The notes beneath the pieces were generated by a model, which saw only the letters and a list, made by a program, of their open reading frames with translations, was not told the origin of the DNA and searched no databases. Of a stretch of DNA of 64,000 nt, positions 44,472 through 55,919 are shown piece after piece. The DNA lies in the NCBI GenBank assembly GCA_029891345.1, contig CM057000.1:129183338-129247337 (forward strand), given 5' to 3'. This DNA comes from Dryococelus australis (lineage: Eukaryota > Arthropoda > Insecta > Phasmatodea > Phasmatidae). Made by a program: the position numbers and the translations under genes. The number at the start of each line of letters is the position of its first letter. Positions within the stretch are counted from its first letter, which is position 1.

Positions 44472-44837
44472 ATGCATAAAAAATGCACATGTCTTCGAAG
44501 ACTATATTCGACTGTCGAAGGTCGAAAAATAATTGGGCAAAATATTCCTCGCCTCACAGCCGCTGCTGTTGTGCCATTAGACATTCAAAAGGGAATATTG
44601 AGAAACTTGGAAAGATCTGAGAAACGAACCCCCCCCCCCCCCTCAAAATTTTTTTTAAGGGACCATTCATCGTGCCGTCATTCTGCTCCAGACAAGAGTG
44701 AAATTGTGAATAATGTTCCATACTTAAACAAGACAAAACTAATGGATAAAATATTAACATTGCTGGATCCCACTGTCATAAAAGCTGATGGTTTCATTTT
44801 GAACGAGACAACACAGTTGAAAACCTACACTCTTTGA
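44472..44837 (+). CDS. Unrecognised 121-codon open frame
   Basis: The start is unproven. It has no signal peptide or membrane segment. A poly-C run (44629-44642) gives a PPPP stretch in the middle and may hide a frame change. The C-terminal half (NKTKLMDKILTLLDPTVIKA) looks more protein-like than random. It lies 540 bp before another unrecognised plus-strand coding block at 45379. I cannot name a family, and it may not be expressed. Confidence 0.22.
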   Translation: MHKKCTCLRRLYSTVEGRKIIGQNIPRLTAAAVVPLDIQKGILRNLERSEKRTPPPPSKFFLRDHSSCRHSAPDKSEIVNNVPYLNKTKLMDKILTLLDPTVIKADGFILNETTQLKTYTL

Positions 44838-45378
44838 TCTATAAGCTGATCTGTGGCAAGAGAGATCTGCAAGAAGTAATTTTCTAAAATATGCACTGTC
44901 ACCCGTAGTAACGTCATTCCTGGCCATGTACGATTCTCCACAGGCATCACGATAGTTATTTTGCTACTGCGTCATCGACTGGTGGCATGAAGGTATACAT
45001 TACCATATCGGAGCTGAGAGGCCGACACTGAGGAGTCTGCATAGAATGATCTGCAGTGAGAGAGGAGTCTGCAGTGACATACTGTTACAGCGATCTGTGT
45101 TAACAGGTAAAAACAAAGCAAATCATGAAAATGTTAATGATATTAAAAATATAAAACATTCGAGCCTGTATTGATTATCAATATGGCAGCACATTTCTCT
45201 TGTCCTTGTTGGCGTATATAATAGTCTGTACGGGTTTGATTTCCCTTAAAGATACCTGAAGACACATATAGCTTCAAACACTTATGAAAACTGAAAATGA
45301 TTCTTTTGGTTGAGATTGCTGTAAATGTATTCTTTCACAACATTGCCACGCTGAATAATGTCATATTTTGTACTGTTT

Positions 45379-45870
45379 CAGAAAATCTGCCAGATACGAA
45401 AACTGCAGCTGCGCTGCTCATACCTCTGTATGCGATAAGCATCCCTCCAGCCCGCAAAAACCGAAGGAAAGAAAAATCCTGGAAGCCAGTTACGTCGGAA
45501 ATACGTGATAGTTTCGTAGCCCACGTACCAAGGGCAGCAGGTGTGCACATGGCCGTGGAGGCTAGGAGAAATAAACTTAAACGTTTAGGTAGGACATTCC
45601 AGCCCTTGGTTATAACTACAGGAGAGAGATTTACAGATACATTGAGTGCATATGTTTCCATCGACTACACATATTACCAAATTCGCACTTTTATTGAAGC
45701 TGTAGACAGTGCATTAAAAATTATTCATGCTACTGGCGCTAAGTACCCTGAAAAAGCAGGAGATATTTGGTTATGAATTCAAACTGGATTTTATAACATC
45801 AAAACAAAGTATGATCGTATAAAGCAGCCAGTTAAACGGTTTTTGGCAAACCTTAGTATTTTGGAATAAA
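45379..45870 (+). pseudogene. Exon-like coding block of an uncharacterised arthropod-type protein
   Basis: A good acceptor, ttttgtactgtttcag, precedes 45379. The frame then reads LPDTKTAAALLIPLYAISIP and later SWKPVTSEIRDSFVAHVP, RRNKLKRLGRTFQPLVITTG and YYQIRTFIEAVDSALKIIHA, up to a TGA at 45774. Homology-like sequence (IQTGFYNIKTKYDRIKQPVK) continues in the same frame past that single stop to about 45868. From memory it resembles an uncharacterised family seen in many insect gene sets, often in multiple copies and perhaps transposon-derived. The premature stop argues for a pseudogene or a repeat-borne copy. Confidence 0.4.
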
Positions 45871-46511
45871 ACAAAATGCACATGTGCTATGGTTGTTCGA
45901 CAACTTTCGTTATAGCTTCGCAACTAACTAAACGTATGAGAACAGACTGCATAAAGTTGGCTGGTAATAGAGAATTCCACTGTGGGAAAGTAGCATACTT
46001 TCAACATTTTTCTTCAGTAGCTTCTCTCGAGAAACATATAGTATTAATGTGAATTTCAGTCTACTCAAAATTAGATACAAATTCTTGTCTAGCTTTTCCA
46101 AGTGCAATCCAATCAACAAATCAGAGCGCGTCAACAATCTCAGAATATCCTATGAATACCATTCGTATGCTAGAGGATCATCTAGAAAATATTCATATCA
46201 TCACTATTTGGTACGCTAAGTGTAGTGCATAGCACAGTACAGTTTGTTGTTGAGAAATTTGAACAATTTGTATCTAAATAAAATAAAAAGGTATAGAACA
46301 TAATTTGCATGAGGCAGTAAGTAGAGAGGATGTTCCAACAAATGTTCAATCACGACATACGGTACTGTCCGAGTATTCTGATTGCCTAACAGCATTAAAA
46401 TCGGAACATAAACTTTTCCAATTTTGAACAGTCCGGAACTTATGTCAGGCTAATATAAATTTCTATTGGCAAACGCATGGATCAAAGACATGCTCAAATG
46501 GGTTTTGGAGC
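45871..46511. other. AT-rich non-coding DNA
   Basis: No gene or repeat was recognised here. Confidence 0.45.
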
Positions 46512-46692
46512 TGTACCCTCCATCATGCATATTATATACCAATCACTGCTGTTTGCCTGTACCCTCCATCATGCATATTATATACCAACACTGCTGTTTG
46601 CCTGTACCCTCCATCATGCATATTATATACCAATCACTGCTGTTTGCCTGTACCCTCCATCATGCATATTATATACCAATCACTGCTGTTTT
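46512..46692. repeat. Minisatellite, 46-bp unit, four copies
   Basis: Four almost identical units beginning gtaccctccatcatgcatat and ending actgctgtttgcct. Only single-base differences are seen, for example caacac for caatcac in one unit. The near-identity points to recent expansion. Open frames of 77-104 codons here are by-products. Confidence 0.95.
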
Positions 46693-47654
46693 TTTGAAAA
46701 GATATTCTAGAACACTTGGAGTATTTAAAGGACAGTACTGCCAATGTAGAAAACATAAACATGACAAGGTGTGGCGTTAAATCTCGGCATAAAATGAAGG
46801 TGATCATTTTAATCTCCCCGTAGTGGTCTTCTGTTTTGAGGTTGACATCTGCTGGGTAGTCATGCAACAATTTATAAACTGGGAGGACTATATTTACCAT
46901 TGCCTTTTCTACCTACTGGTTACTTTTCTCTTTTGAGCAATATTTCATACTGAATATCGTTCATTCTTCAGACAGAAAAAAGTTTGGCAGCAAAATAGTT
47001 TTTCAGAAAGTAATTGAGCGACTAAAACAGGTGCACAGCATTGGTATATTGGTGATCACTGAAGTCTTTATTGGAGTTGCAAATTTCCGTGTTGCGTGTT
47101 TGATCGGTGGTAATGACTGTTTAAATGGTATGTTAGGTTTCCTATAAAACTGTCACAAATCATTGTTTTAGAATTTGTGTAGCTAACAGAACACGTACAA
47201 ACTGCGTACTTTGAGGACAGTGCATCGAGATATATGGAAAATTATGCATATCAATTAGTGTTAAATGAACCATATAGGACTAGCATTAAAGGAAAAAGGG
47301 TGTTTTTCTTGGATTAGATGGCTTCTGCCTGTTCGAGCACGTTTCAGTAAACATTATGCATGAATATTTAGACAGCTGTTGTTACGTAATGATGTTTGTT
47401 ATAATGTACTTAGTGCAAGAGGCCAAACTAGTGCCACGGAATATTTTACAAGCCCGATTAATAAATTTTTAATATGGTCCAAAATAGTTCAAAGCCTTCC
47501 AAAGCAGTGTTTAACAAAGAGTCTAGTTTAGGGTTAAAAACCTCAGATTCCGATATGCTTACATTAGCAAGATATTTTGGCCTACTACGTCCCAAATCAC
47601 GGCTAAGTTTGCAATTTGTATCTAGCTTTACGTAAGCCTACACTCTAAATTTGA
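46693..47654. other. Non-coding DNA, no gene seen
   Basis: AT-rich. The minus-strand open frame 46900-46634 overlaps the minisatellite edge and is unrecognised. Confidence 0.45.
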
Positions 47655-47830
47655 ATCAGTGAGAATTTCACTGTTTCAATCAGTCAACAGTAACTGACTG
47701 ATTCAACAGTCACTTCAGTGAAAAAATGCCACATTTCCTTCACTTATTGATTCAGTCACATTTTCCACTGATTCGTAAGTCAAGTTTTTCACTGTTTTTC
47801 AGTGGTTTGTTTGTCGACTGATGGATCCGT
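47655..47830. repeat. Cluster of cactgattcagtca-type motifs in both orientations
   Basis: Within 175 bp, short motifs such as tgactgattca, cagtcac, ttcagtg and tttcactg recur about a dozen times in both orientations. A foldable core lies at 47680-47710 (caatcagtcaacagtaactg). It could be a decayed tandem repeat or a cluster of binding sites. Nothing shows which. Confidence 0.45.
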
Positions 47831-49210
47831 TAAACCAGGCAGGTATATAAAATGAAATAATTATTTTGTATGGGAAAATAAATTAATAACCAAAAGAAGA
47901 ATCAAAACAAGAAAATATTCTCTTGTAATATATTGTTATTAGCAACAACGTGTTGATTTTAATATTTTGCTACATATCACATGTTTAAAATTGTTCATTT
48001 GACTTATCACGGCAACCGGCAGAAATATTTCTATAGCATTTATTATGGTATTTCAGTAGTACGAGAAAAATTGCAGTGATATTATAAACTTGTTGTTTGG
48101 ATAAAGCAGTTATATTGATTTTTAATAATTTTACACACGTCAAACTTGTTTTTATGGAAAATATTTATTTTTGAATGTGGTCTAGCGGAATTTGAAAACT
48201 CTTTTGACATCTTTGTAGTCACCATCTTGAACGTGGAGGATATTCATGCAGTGTAGTGAGTGGCGGCGTTAAAAGTGGATAAGTTGTAAATCTTACTTAT
48301 TGCAGTGCTATTAGATTTTTATGGCTTCAGGATCTAATGTCACGCCTATAATAGTCTGATTGTGAAACTTTTGAGGGTAGATTGAAATATTTTTAAAAGT
48401 CTAAAATATTCTAGTAAGCCTACCTCTCATTGTGGATTACAGGTGAAGGTCGGGAAAAAACCGTCGCGAGAAAACCGACCGAAAAGGCTACTTTTTCTAC
48501 GTATGCTGTAAGAGATTTAAAAAAAGGAGAAAAGGTTCCAAGAGTTTTTGTCACAGAACGTTTTCAAAAATACGTATAATTTATTGCGTATAGAACTATT
48601 TCGTGAATTACATTACACCAGCCAGTACATACGCTTATTCTTATTCCAATAGGAGGGCGAAACGCACTGAAGGAAAAAATTGCATGATTTCGTCCCTATC
48701 CTTCAACGTCAAACATTCATATTAGAAACAAATATAGCTTCCGGTATTTGCTGATGATTTTCTTATATTAGTGATTTGCTATTCTAGTGATTGCATGCAG
48801 GGGAAATCACGGATTCCTCACCTGATGCTGCATGTGCTAGCCACGTAACCGAGAATGAGTACGAGAAAATGTTATGGACACCAATAAAGAACAACTTAGC
48901 ACAGTCATAGACGATTTACTCATATGTCTCAAGATACTATCGTCGAAAAACACTGAGTAAGGATTTTATGTATGGATATATTTTCTGAATACATGTGAAT
49001 TCCTGAAAGTAAGGAACATATTCAACACTGAATTCATTTTTGCAGCAATAAATAATTTCAGATAATGTTAATTACCGATATTCCGAGACATTTTTTTAAT
49101 ATAACAGATGTTTTTGAAATCTTATTCATCAGCTCGTTCCATAATGAAAAATCCAAAGTAAGCCTATCAGAAGTAACGATTTATTATATGTTGCTATTAT
49201 ACACACAGTC
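47831..49210. other. AT-rich non-coding DNA
   Basis: No gene, RNA gene or repeat structure was recognised. Short open frames (for example 49065-49301) run into the foldback element. Confidence 0.45.
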
Positions 49211-49984
49211 AGTATTTGTAAAAGGACAGCTCTGGTGCAAGTGGCGCCTGGCGCAGGGCTGGCGGTGGCCATCTTGGATAACGTCGTGCGGAACTTCCTG
49301 ATCTACCATTCCTGTTGGGAATCGGCCATCTTGTCAGCCAGTATGGCCTTGACCTTTCATTTTCGAGCTCAAATTCGGATTTGAAATCCCAAATTTGGAT
49401 TTTCAAACTCTAATTTGGTTATTGATTCCGAATTTTGTTTTGAAGGTCTCCGACAGCGTCCATCTTGGTTTTCACTTCCCGTTCTTGCATTCCATCGTCG
49501 AAGGTTTCCTCGGGATCCTCCCATGTTTTCTTACTTTAACATTCCACCTTTTTTCCTCTTCCTCTCGTTCTCTCTTCATTAGTTCTCTTATTCCCAGAGG
49601 GGGTTTTTCCTTCCATCTCGTTTGTCGTCTGCTGGTGTCGGCCATCTTGTTTTGTAATAGTCTGCTGGAGGCGGCCATCTTGTTTGCCGTCCATATTTGA
49701 TTCCCACATCGGCCGCTAGAGTGTGTGCTTGCGGCCACCTTTGATTCTCACACTTGCCACCAGAGCGAAGTTCCGCTGGTCGCAGCTAGAAGCGCTGGCG
49801 GTCATATTGTGTTCGCTCATAGTCCGCCAGGAGCGCTGGTAATTTATTTTAAGTGTGAACTCAAAAAATACTGGAGTTGTGCGGTTTCGTTCCGGCAACC
49901 CTCAATCCCACAGCCAAGTAGCTTATACGTATATCAAGATGGATGCCTCCAGCAGACGACTACAAACAATATGTGTGTCAAACG

Positions 49985-50017
<33 letters not shown>

Positions 50018-50738
50018 GATTACAAGTCTGTCCGGCGAGTGCGCATTCTCTCGTAACTGTCTTATTTCAACTCTTATCGGTCTTCATGCGATGGTAGTCT
50101 TGTGGTTAGTACACAGGATTGGCGGCCGAAGAGTCGCACGACTCCAGTATTTTTTGAGTTCACGCTTAAAATAAATTACCAGCGCTCCTGGCAGACGAAG
50201 AGCGACACAAAATGACCGCCAGCGCTCCTAGCTGCCACCAGTGGAACTTCGCTCTGGTGGCGAGTGCGAGAATCAAACAATAGCCTCAAGCACACAGCCG
50301 CCTCCAGCAGACGACTACAAAACAAGATTGCCGCCTCCAGCAGACGACTACAAAACAAGATGGCCGACACCAGCAGACGACAAACGAGGTGGAAGGAAAT
50401 ACCCCCTCTGGGAATGAGAGAACGAAGGAAGAGAGAGGAAGAGAGGAAAAAAGGTGGAATGTAAAAGTAAGAAAACTTGGGAGGACCCCAAGGAAACCGT
50501 CGGCAGTGGAATGCAAGAACGGGAAGTGGAAACCAAGATGGACGCCGTCGGAGACGTACAAAACCAAATTTGAAAGAGAAAATCCAAGGTCAAGGTCATA
50601 CTGACTGACAGGATGGCCGATGCCCAACAGGAATGGTAGAGCAGGAAATTCCGCACGACGTCATCCAATATGGCCGCCGCCAGCCTGCAGCCCTGCGCCA
50701 GGCGCCACTTGCACCAGATCTGTCCTTTTACAACTACT
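49211..50738. mobile_element. Foldback element with very long inverted arms
   Basis: The left arm, about 49211-49885, and right arm, about 50126-50738, are inverted copies along nearly their whole length. Matching anchors are agtatttgtaaaaggacag with ctgtccttttacaactact, gtggcgcctggcgcagggct with its reverse near 50694-50711, and ctggagttgtgcgg with cgcacgactccag. Arms carry an internal ~33-bp tandem subrepeat (cctccagcagacgactacaa). The ~240-bp loop holds a poly-T run of about 30 (49988-50017) and a tRNA-like phrase near 50090-50130. There is no transposase. The long arms and subrepeats recall foldback (FB-type) elements. Open frames on both strands are shadows. Confidence 0.85.
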
Positions 50739-53713
50739 CTGGTCCGAAAAGAATTGGGGATCAGTTGGTTGATGCAATTACCATTTTTATTAGCATTTGA
50801 AATACAAATCTAATATCTTAGATGAATAAAGGTAATTTACATGATAATCATTACAGATGTACACAGTACTGTTACTTGCATTTTAAATTTTGTTTAAATA
50901 TTGTTTCTAGAGCTGATTGTTTTTTCTACGGACGAGACAACCACTAGATATCTGAATAAGCCTTCATCCAAGGATATTCCCAGGCTCAGAACATACTCGA
51001 GACGCCAACAACAAAATATTACGCTTGCAAGAGCTCCAATTCCTCTGCTTGAATGAAATTGCAGTCCGGTAAGAATAAAAACAACTATCACAAGATTGAA
51101 AACAATATGTAATTGATTCTTTCTGTTGTTTCTCCCGTTTGAATAATGGCAAAGCAAGTTGATATTTCAAAATAAAAAGTTATGTGATATATTGAATTTG
51201 ACAGTACTAAGAATTTACTAACTTCAACTGATCATCCAAACTTTCATAGAACTCTTTGATCACAGATTTCGATCGGGCACCTTAATTTTTTAAGAACAAA
51301 ATTAAAGTTAATTTATTCGCAGTGTTTCAGTGGTTGACATAAATTGTGCAATATTTTCTTACAGTGACAAACATCTTTGCGAACTTCTCTTTGAAGCCCA
51401 ACACTAGAGGGCCAACAGTATGGTAAATTGGCTCATCACCACAAGGAGTGTACAGGACGATGATACATATTAATATCTGAGAAGAGAATAGAACTTGTGA
51501 GCTGCTTCACGTACGAGTGTTTTGTGTGCGACAGCAGTGGTAGAATCTACACTGAACCACCCGAAACAAACGTAATGAATACTGCGTTTGCGTGGGGAGC
51601 AACGGCTTGTCGGCATGGGACATAGTCAAGCCGAAGAAATGTTCTTGTGGGATGAATACTCCTGTCGCGTCAAAAACACTTCATTCTTCATGAGAAAATG
51701 GTGGAAGATGTAAGTTTGTTTTATATTTATTTCTTATTTAGTTGCATAGGGGTGGGCATTTTTCAAGACAGGCCGCAATGATATTTAACTTTTTGATCAA
51801 ATCTGTACTTACCTGTAAATATAATACAATAAGCGTTAATTACTTAAACTTTTAGGAAATGCTATCTTAGAATAACTAGAATAACACAACAATTGTTTAT
51901 AGCTTAAAATTCTCCACGTGTACAATATTTTTGAACTGCGACTTTGATTTGGTTTCCTGCAGATTTTATTTATTATTGCTGTCGCAAACAATGTACATCA
52001 GGAACAGTAATCGATGAAAATTTCACTTTTTCCTTCAGGATGCGTAGATTTTTAAATTATATTTTCGCACTGAGAGGTTCACAATTCTTGGCTAAGCAGC
52101 ATTCAAGCATCTTTCTATTTGTTTTTATTAACATTTTTTCCCCTCTACCTTTCAGAAAAGGGCAGTAAAAATACACAATAGTGCTAAGCTATGCCCACAA
52201 AGCAATTTTCGCACGTTTTTGTGTCTACAATCTTAGCAAATCACTCAGAAAAGAAACAGTAATGAAAATTATTTGAACTTATCTTAATAAAATGTGACAG
52301 TTACTCATAAGCGTACATTCTTATGCAGGTTTGGAAACAAAAACTCTTCCAGATAATGTCTGCGGCTGTGGAATAAAATATATTGGCGGTCGAAAAGTTG
52401 GACATGGAAGGATATCTAGCTCTACATGATTGTGTTAGGCGCAAGAGAAGATAGGCCATGGGTATTCCGCACACTCTGGAGTCGTAAGTTTGGCTAATGA
52501 TGTTACTACACCTATAAATCATTTACAACTATCCGTAGCAAGTGTGAAAGAGTAACCGTACCTGAAAGAAATAAGAGAATCAGTACCCTTAAAATGGTGT
52601 TAACCACCGTTTACTTGCAGGCCTGATTTTTAATATACAAAAGGAAACGCGCATTCCACGTTGAAGCGTGTCTTCTGTTGGTAAGCATGTGAGAATTATT
52701 AAACCCACACCTCAAAATTAATTATATTAAGTGAATTTTCGTAAAAGTAATATTTCTTTTATCTAATATCGACACGTGTTTAATGCAGGTACGATAAATA
52801 ACAGATAGTGCCGGCAAATTATGGCCCATTTACCCCCGTCTTAGGATTTAGTTGCAAATATTCGTAATTATAACTGATGACGATAACCAGCAGTTTCCCA
52901 TATAATAATGTTCTTCTCTTATATAGGATTTGATGTTTTTTTGTGACTTGATATTATTAGTAATGTCAAAGTTTGGCTGTAGAATGTCGCGCAAGGAACT
53001 TCTGAGTTAACAAGGAATTTTTTGGAGGGCACGTGGAAAATTTCCATTTCCTTGTTTTACTACAAAACAGTCAGCAATTTGTGACAATGTTCCGTTAAAG
53101 CATTGCAATATGTTGCTATAACACATTCCTCACTGAAATCTAGGCATATCATAGAACTTGCATAATATTCCACTGAAACATTTTGTCTTTTTAATATCAA
53201 AAATTGGTCATGATACAACGTAATATATGAAACCGTCTTATATATTTATCATTTGTATCTCTATATATTAGCACATAATATTTTATGAAGTAAGAAAATT
53301 CTCGGTATTTTGACATTCATGGAATCCTAACTCTGGATTTAACATCATTTTTGGGAAATTTTTAGCTCTAGATTGTTATTTTTTTACGAAGGCTTTGTTT
53401 CTAGGACATATAGTTGACTCCGCAAACAACCTTTATTGGGCTTACCAGAAAACTGCACTTTATGAGAGAATACCCAGTGTCAAAGTTTTGGAAGAGGAAC
53501 CACCCAAAACCTATAAAAAAAAAAAAAATAAATAAAAAAAAAATTGCGACCATGTTTCCCTGAATAAATTTCATATAAAATTTAGTTTTGTATAATAATT
53601 TAAATGAATATTTTAGATACATGTTCAATAATATATTAATTTAAGAAAAAGCATTAAAACCTTGTTTGAATATCTTATGCCTACATTTCCATTATAATGA
53701 TTAAAACGACACC
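50739..53713. other. Non-coding DNA, no gene seen
   Basis: Three kilobases of AT-rich sequence. Open frames of 60-87 codons (for example 51157-50894, 51944-52168, 52522-52301) match no known protein. A mixed A-run lies near 53513-53543. Confidence 0.45.
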
Positions 53714-53968
53714 TGTGCGGTAACTTATGCGAGTTGAGAGGCTTCGGCCGCTCTTTGCATCCGAGATCCTCAGGGTCGATGATGAAATTTGCTTGATCTG
53801 GGGCAGCACCGGAATGAAGGACGGGGAAAAGGGAAATTCCCGAGTAAACACCGCCAACCAGCGGCGTAGACCGGCACGAATCCCACATGCGAATCCGGGG
53901 ATTGAACCCCCAGGTCGCCCTTGGTGGAGGCGAGCGCTCAAGCTGCTTGGCCGCCGTCCACGGTCCAT
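53714..53968 (-). mobile_element. tRNA-derived SINE, copy 3
   Basis: Minus strand from 53968: head ggacggcggccaagcagctt, B-box region gggggttcaatccccggatt, and body gtttactcgggaatttccct shared with copy 1. The body end (ctcggatgcaaagagcggcc) extends to about 53714. Confidence 0.72.
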
Positions 53969-54599
53969 GTAACAACGTGATAGTGTTTTGACTCTTTTTC
54001 GAGCAATACACAGTAAGGATATTCTTCTTCCTTTTCAAGGTAAATTTTATTTATTATACAGGCTAACTTTTGGCCTATACCGAAAAGTTGTAGTAAATGA
54101 ATTCCAGGATAAAAAAAAATGGAACTACTATTTTAATGGAATCAGCTCTTACGCTTTTAGAACGAACCACTGGCAGTTGAAATTGTTGTAAAATATTCAG
54201 TGTTCGCAGGTTCTCTAAACACCATAATATGACCATATCGCATAGAAAACATTCGTGATCATACCATTTTATGAGATTTTGTAAGTATTTGTGGCTGGAA
54301 ATAAAAATGAAAAACCATTGCACATACTATTAGCGATATCACAAGAAATCCTTTTCATGTACTGCTACCGTTTGTGAAGTCAATGGCAGTTTCGTGCTTA
54401 CCAACAACAGAGAACTTAATCATGTTAGTGCAAGCCATGCAATGGACACACCAGAGAGGCGCACATTACCCTGGAGTAGCTGCATTTTAGAGTTGAATGC
54501 ATTTGCATTGTACTTTGCAACTGTTGTTTACAAGATCACGACAGTCCTTCCACACTGTAGGAAAATACTTTCACTTCACCACCTGCATGCCTATCTACC
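53969..54599. other. AT-rich non-coding DNA
   Basis: No gene was recognised. Short open frames lie on both strands. Confidence 0.45.
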
Positions 54600-54935
54600 T
54601 GGCAAATGTTGCTAAACTCACCTGTGCCAGGCAATTCACGTGAATTTTTTTTATAAATAATTGCAAGGAATATATTTTCCTCGCTCCAGAGTGACTGGGA
54701 TTCCCGGGCTTAGATCTGTAGTGGAAGCAATGCGGAAGAAGCAAGGCGAAGCAGGAACAGCGACAGAATACAATGGTGTGGGAATTACGAGTACCCCGAC
54801 ATAACCCACAAGCCAAATGCAACATCTATCACCTTTTCTTCATGCGAAAAATTCGAGGCGACCCGGCCATGATTCAAACCCGGATCTTCTTGGTGGAATG
54901 AATGCGCTCTAGCTGCTACAGCACAACAGCTTGTT
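54600..54935 (-). mobile_element. tRNA-derived SINE, copy 4 (diverged)
   Basis: Minus strand: tgtagcagctagagcgcatt at the A-box position, gatccgggtttgaatcatgg at the B-box position, then gtcggggtactcgtaattcc matching the body of copies 1 and 3. It is more diverged than the other copies. The lower boundary near 54600-54660 is approximate. Confidence 0.6.
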
Positions 54936-55643
54936 CTCTTCTACGAACACATCTAAGTGGATAATGTTCGAACGGCGACTGTCTACAGTAAGATTGCAGA
55001 GCAACACTATTTCAATTAAAACAGTCGTTTCAAGATATTTGTAGTGATTTATTATTAATATTTTCTTCTATTTCATTTACTGAACACATCCATAACCAAA
55101 TGTTATCTTATATAAAACTTAAAATTTGAATTACAAAAACAGTATGAATGATTTTCTTACTAAGTGTCATCCGGAAATGAGTACCAAAAAACACTACCCC
55201 GTTATTATTACATTGGGGAAATTTTGGTCTCCATGTGGGATATATCATCATATGGGCGTCCAGCAAAGTCTCAGAACCTTTTCAAATTATACAATTCTAA
55301 TGACATAATTAGACATGTAATCTAATTATATTAAAATAATTACATAAACTACATTTTATGGTGTTATTTTTGGGAAACATAGCCATGAATTGTTTGAGGG
55401 AGTGGGTTGTCTTCCTAAACATTGACAATGGGTGTGGATGTGATATCTGCCATGTTGCGGGTCTTCCTTATGAAGTGCAGTTTCCTCCCTCTTCCATGTC
55501 CATAATTTTAACATATCTTTATAGCAAAACCTACTCGTCTGAAACATTTGTCAATGTCTTATGTGATGGTTGTCAAACTCCCAATATTCTAAAATGTCTT
55601 GTGGAATTATTATTTTACTGATAACTAGAACCATAACTTAAAT
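54936..55643. other. Non-coding DNA, no supportable gene
   Basis: Overlapping opposite-strand open frames at 55356-55621 are unrecognised. Confidence 0.4.
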
Positions 55644-55919
55644 TTGCTAATATATGTCATATTTTCCAGGATTGTATTACTGTTGGAAGAAAAAAAAAGG
55701 TACTCTACTTTGAAATCAAGAACATGTTTTGTTATGAGTGTGCAAACACAAAGTCTTAACGAACCCAAAACTCATACATGCAACCAAAATTATTATGGTC
55801 CATCATCTGGGATGAAGCAAACGGTAACCAAGCCTATACAGTGTTCGCAACCTGTGTGTGAAGGAGATGTGAATGCTGCTGACTATGAAGTGTGCGAGTC
55901 ATATGAACAGCGGTCTTGA
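55644..55919 (+). pseudogene. Possible scrap of a Mutator-like transposase
   Basis: The 91-codon frame contains KTHTCNQNYYGPSSGMKQT. This resembles the 'H.C..N..G.S..ME' motif of a transposase-like protein family frequent in arthropods. The following 'IGDGDSSV' motif of that family is not seen, and nothing downstream to 56400 extends the match. This is a weak call; it may be chance. Confidence 0.25.

Noticed and set aside
50083-50140. Functional tRNA gene in the foldback loop
   Set aside because: Some D-arm-like phrases (gtggttagtacacaggat) are present, but a complete cloverleaf with a proper T-arm could not be drawn.
49472-50627. Several 60-150-codon open frames in the foldback element
   Set aside because: They appear in mirrored form in both arms on opposite strands, as expected from inverted repeats, and no domain is recognisable.
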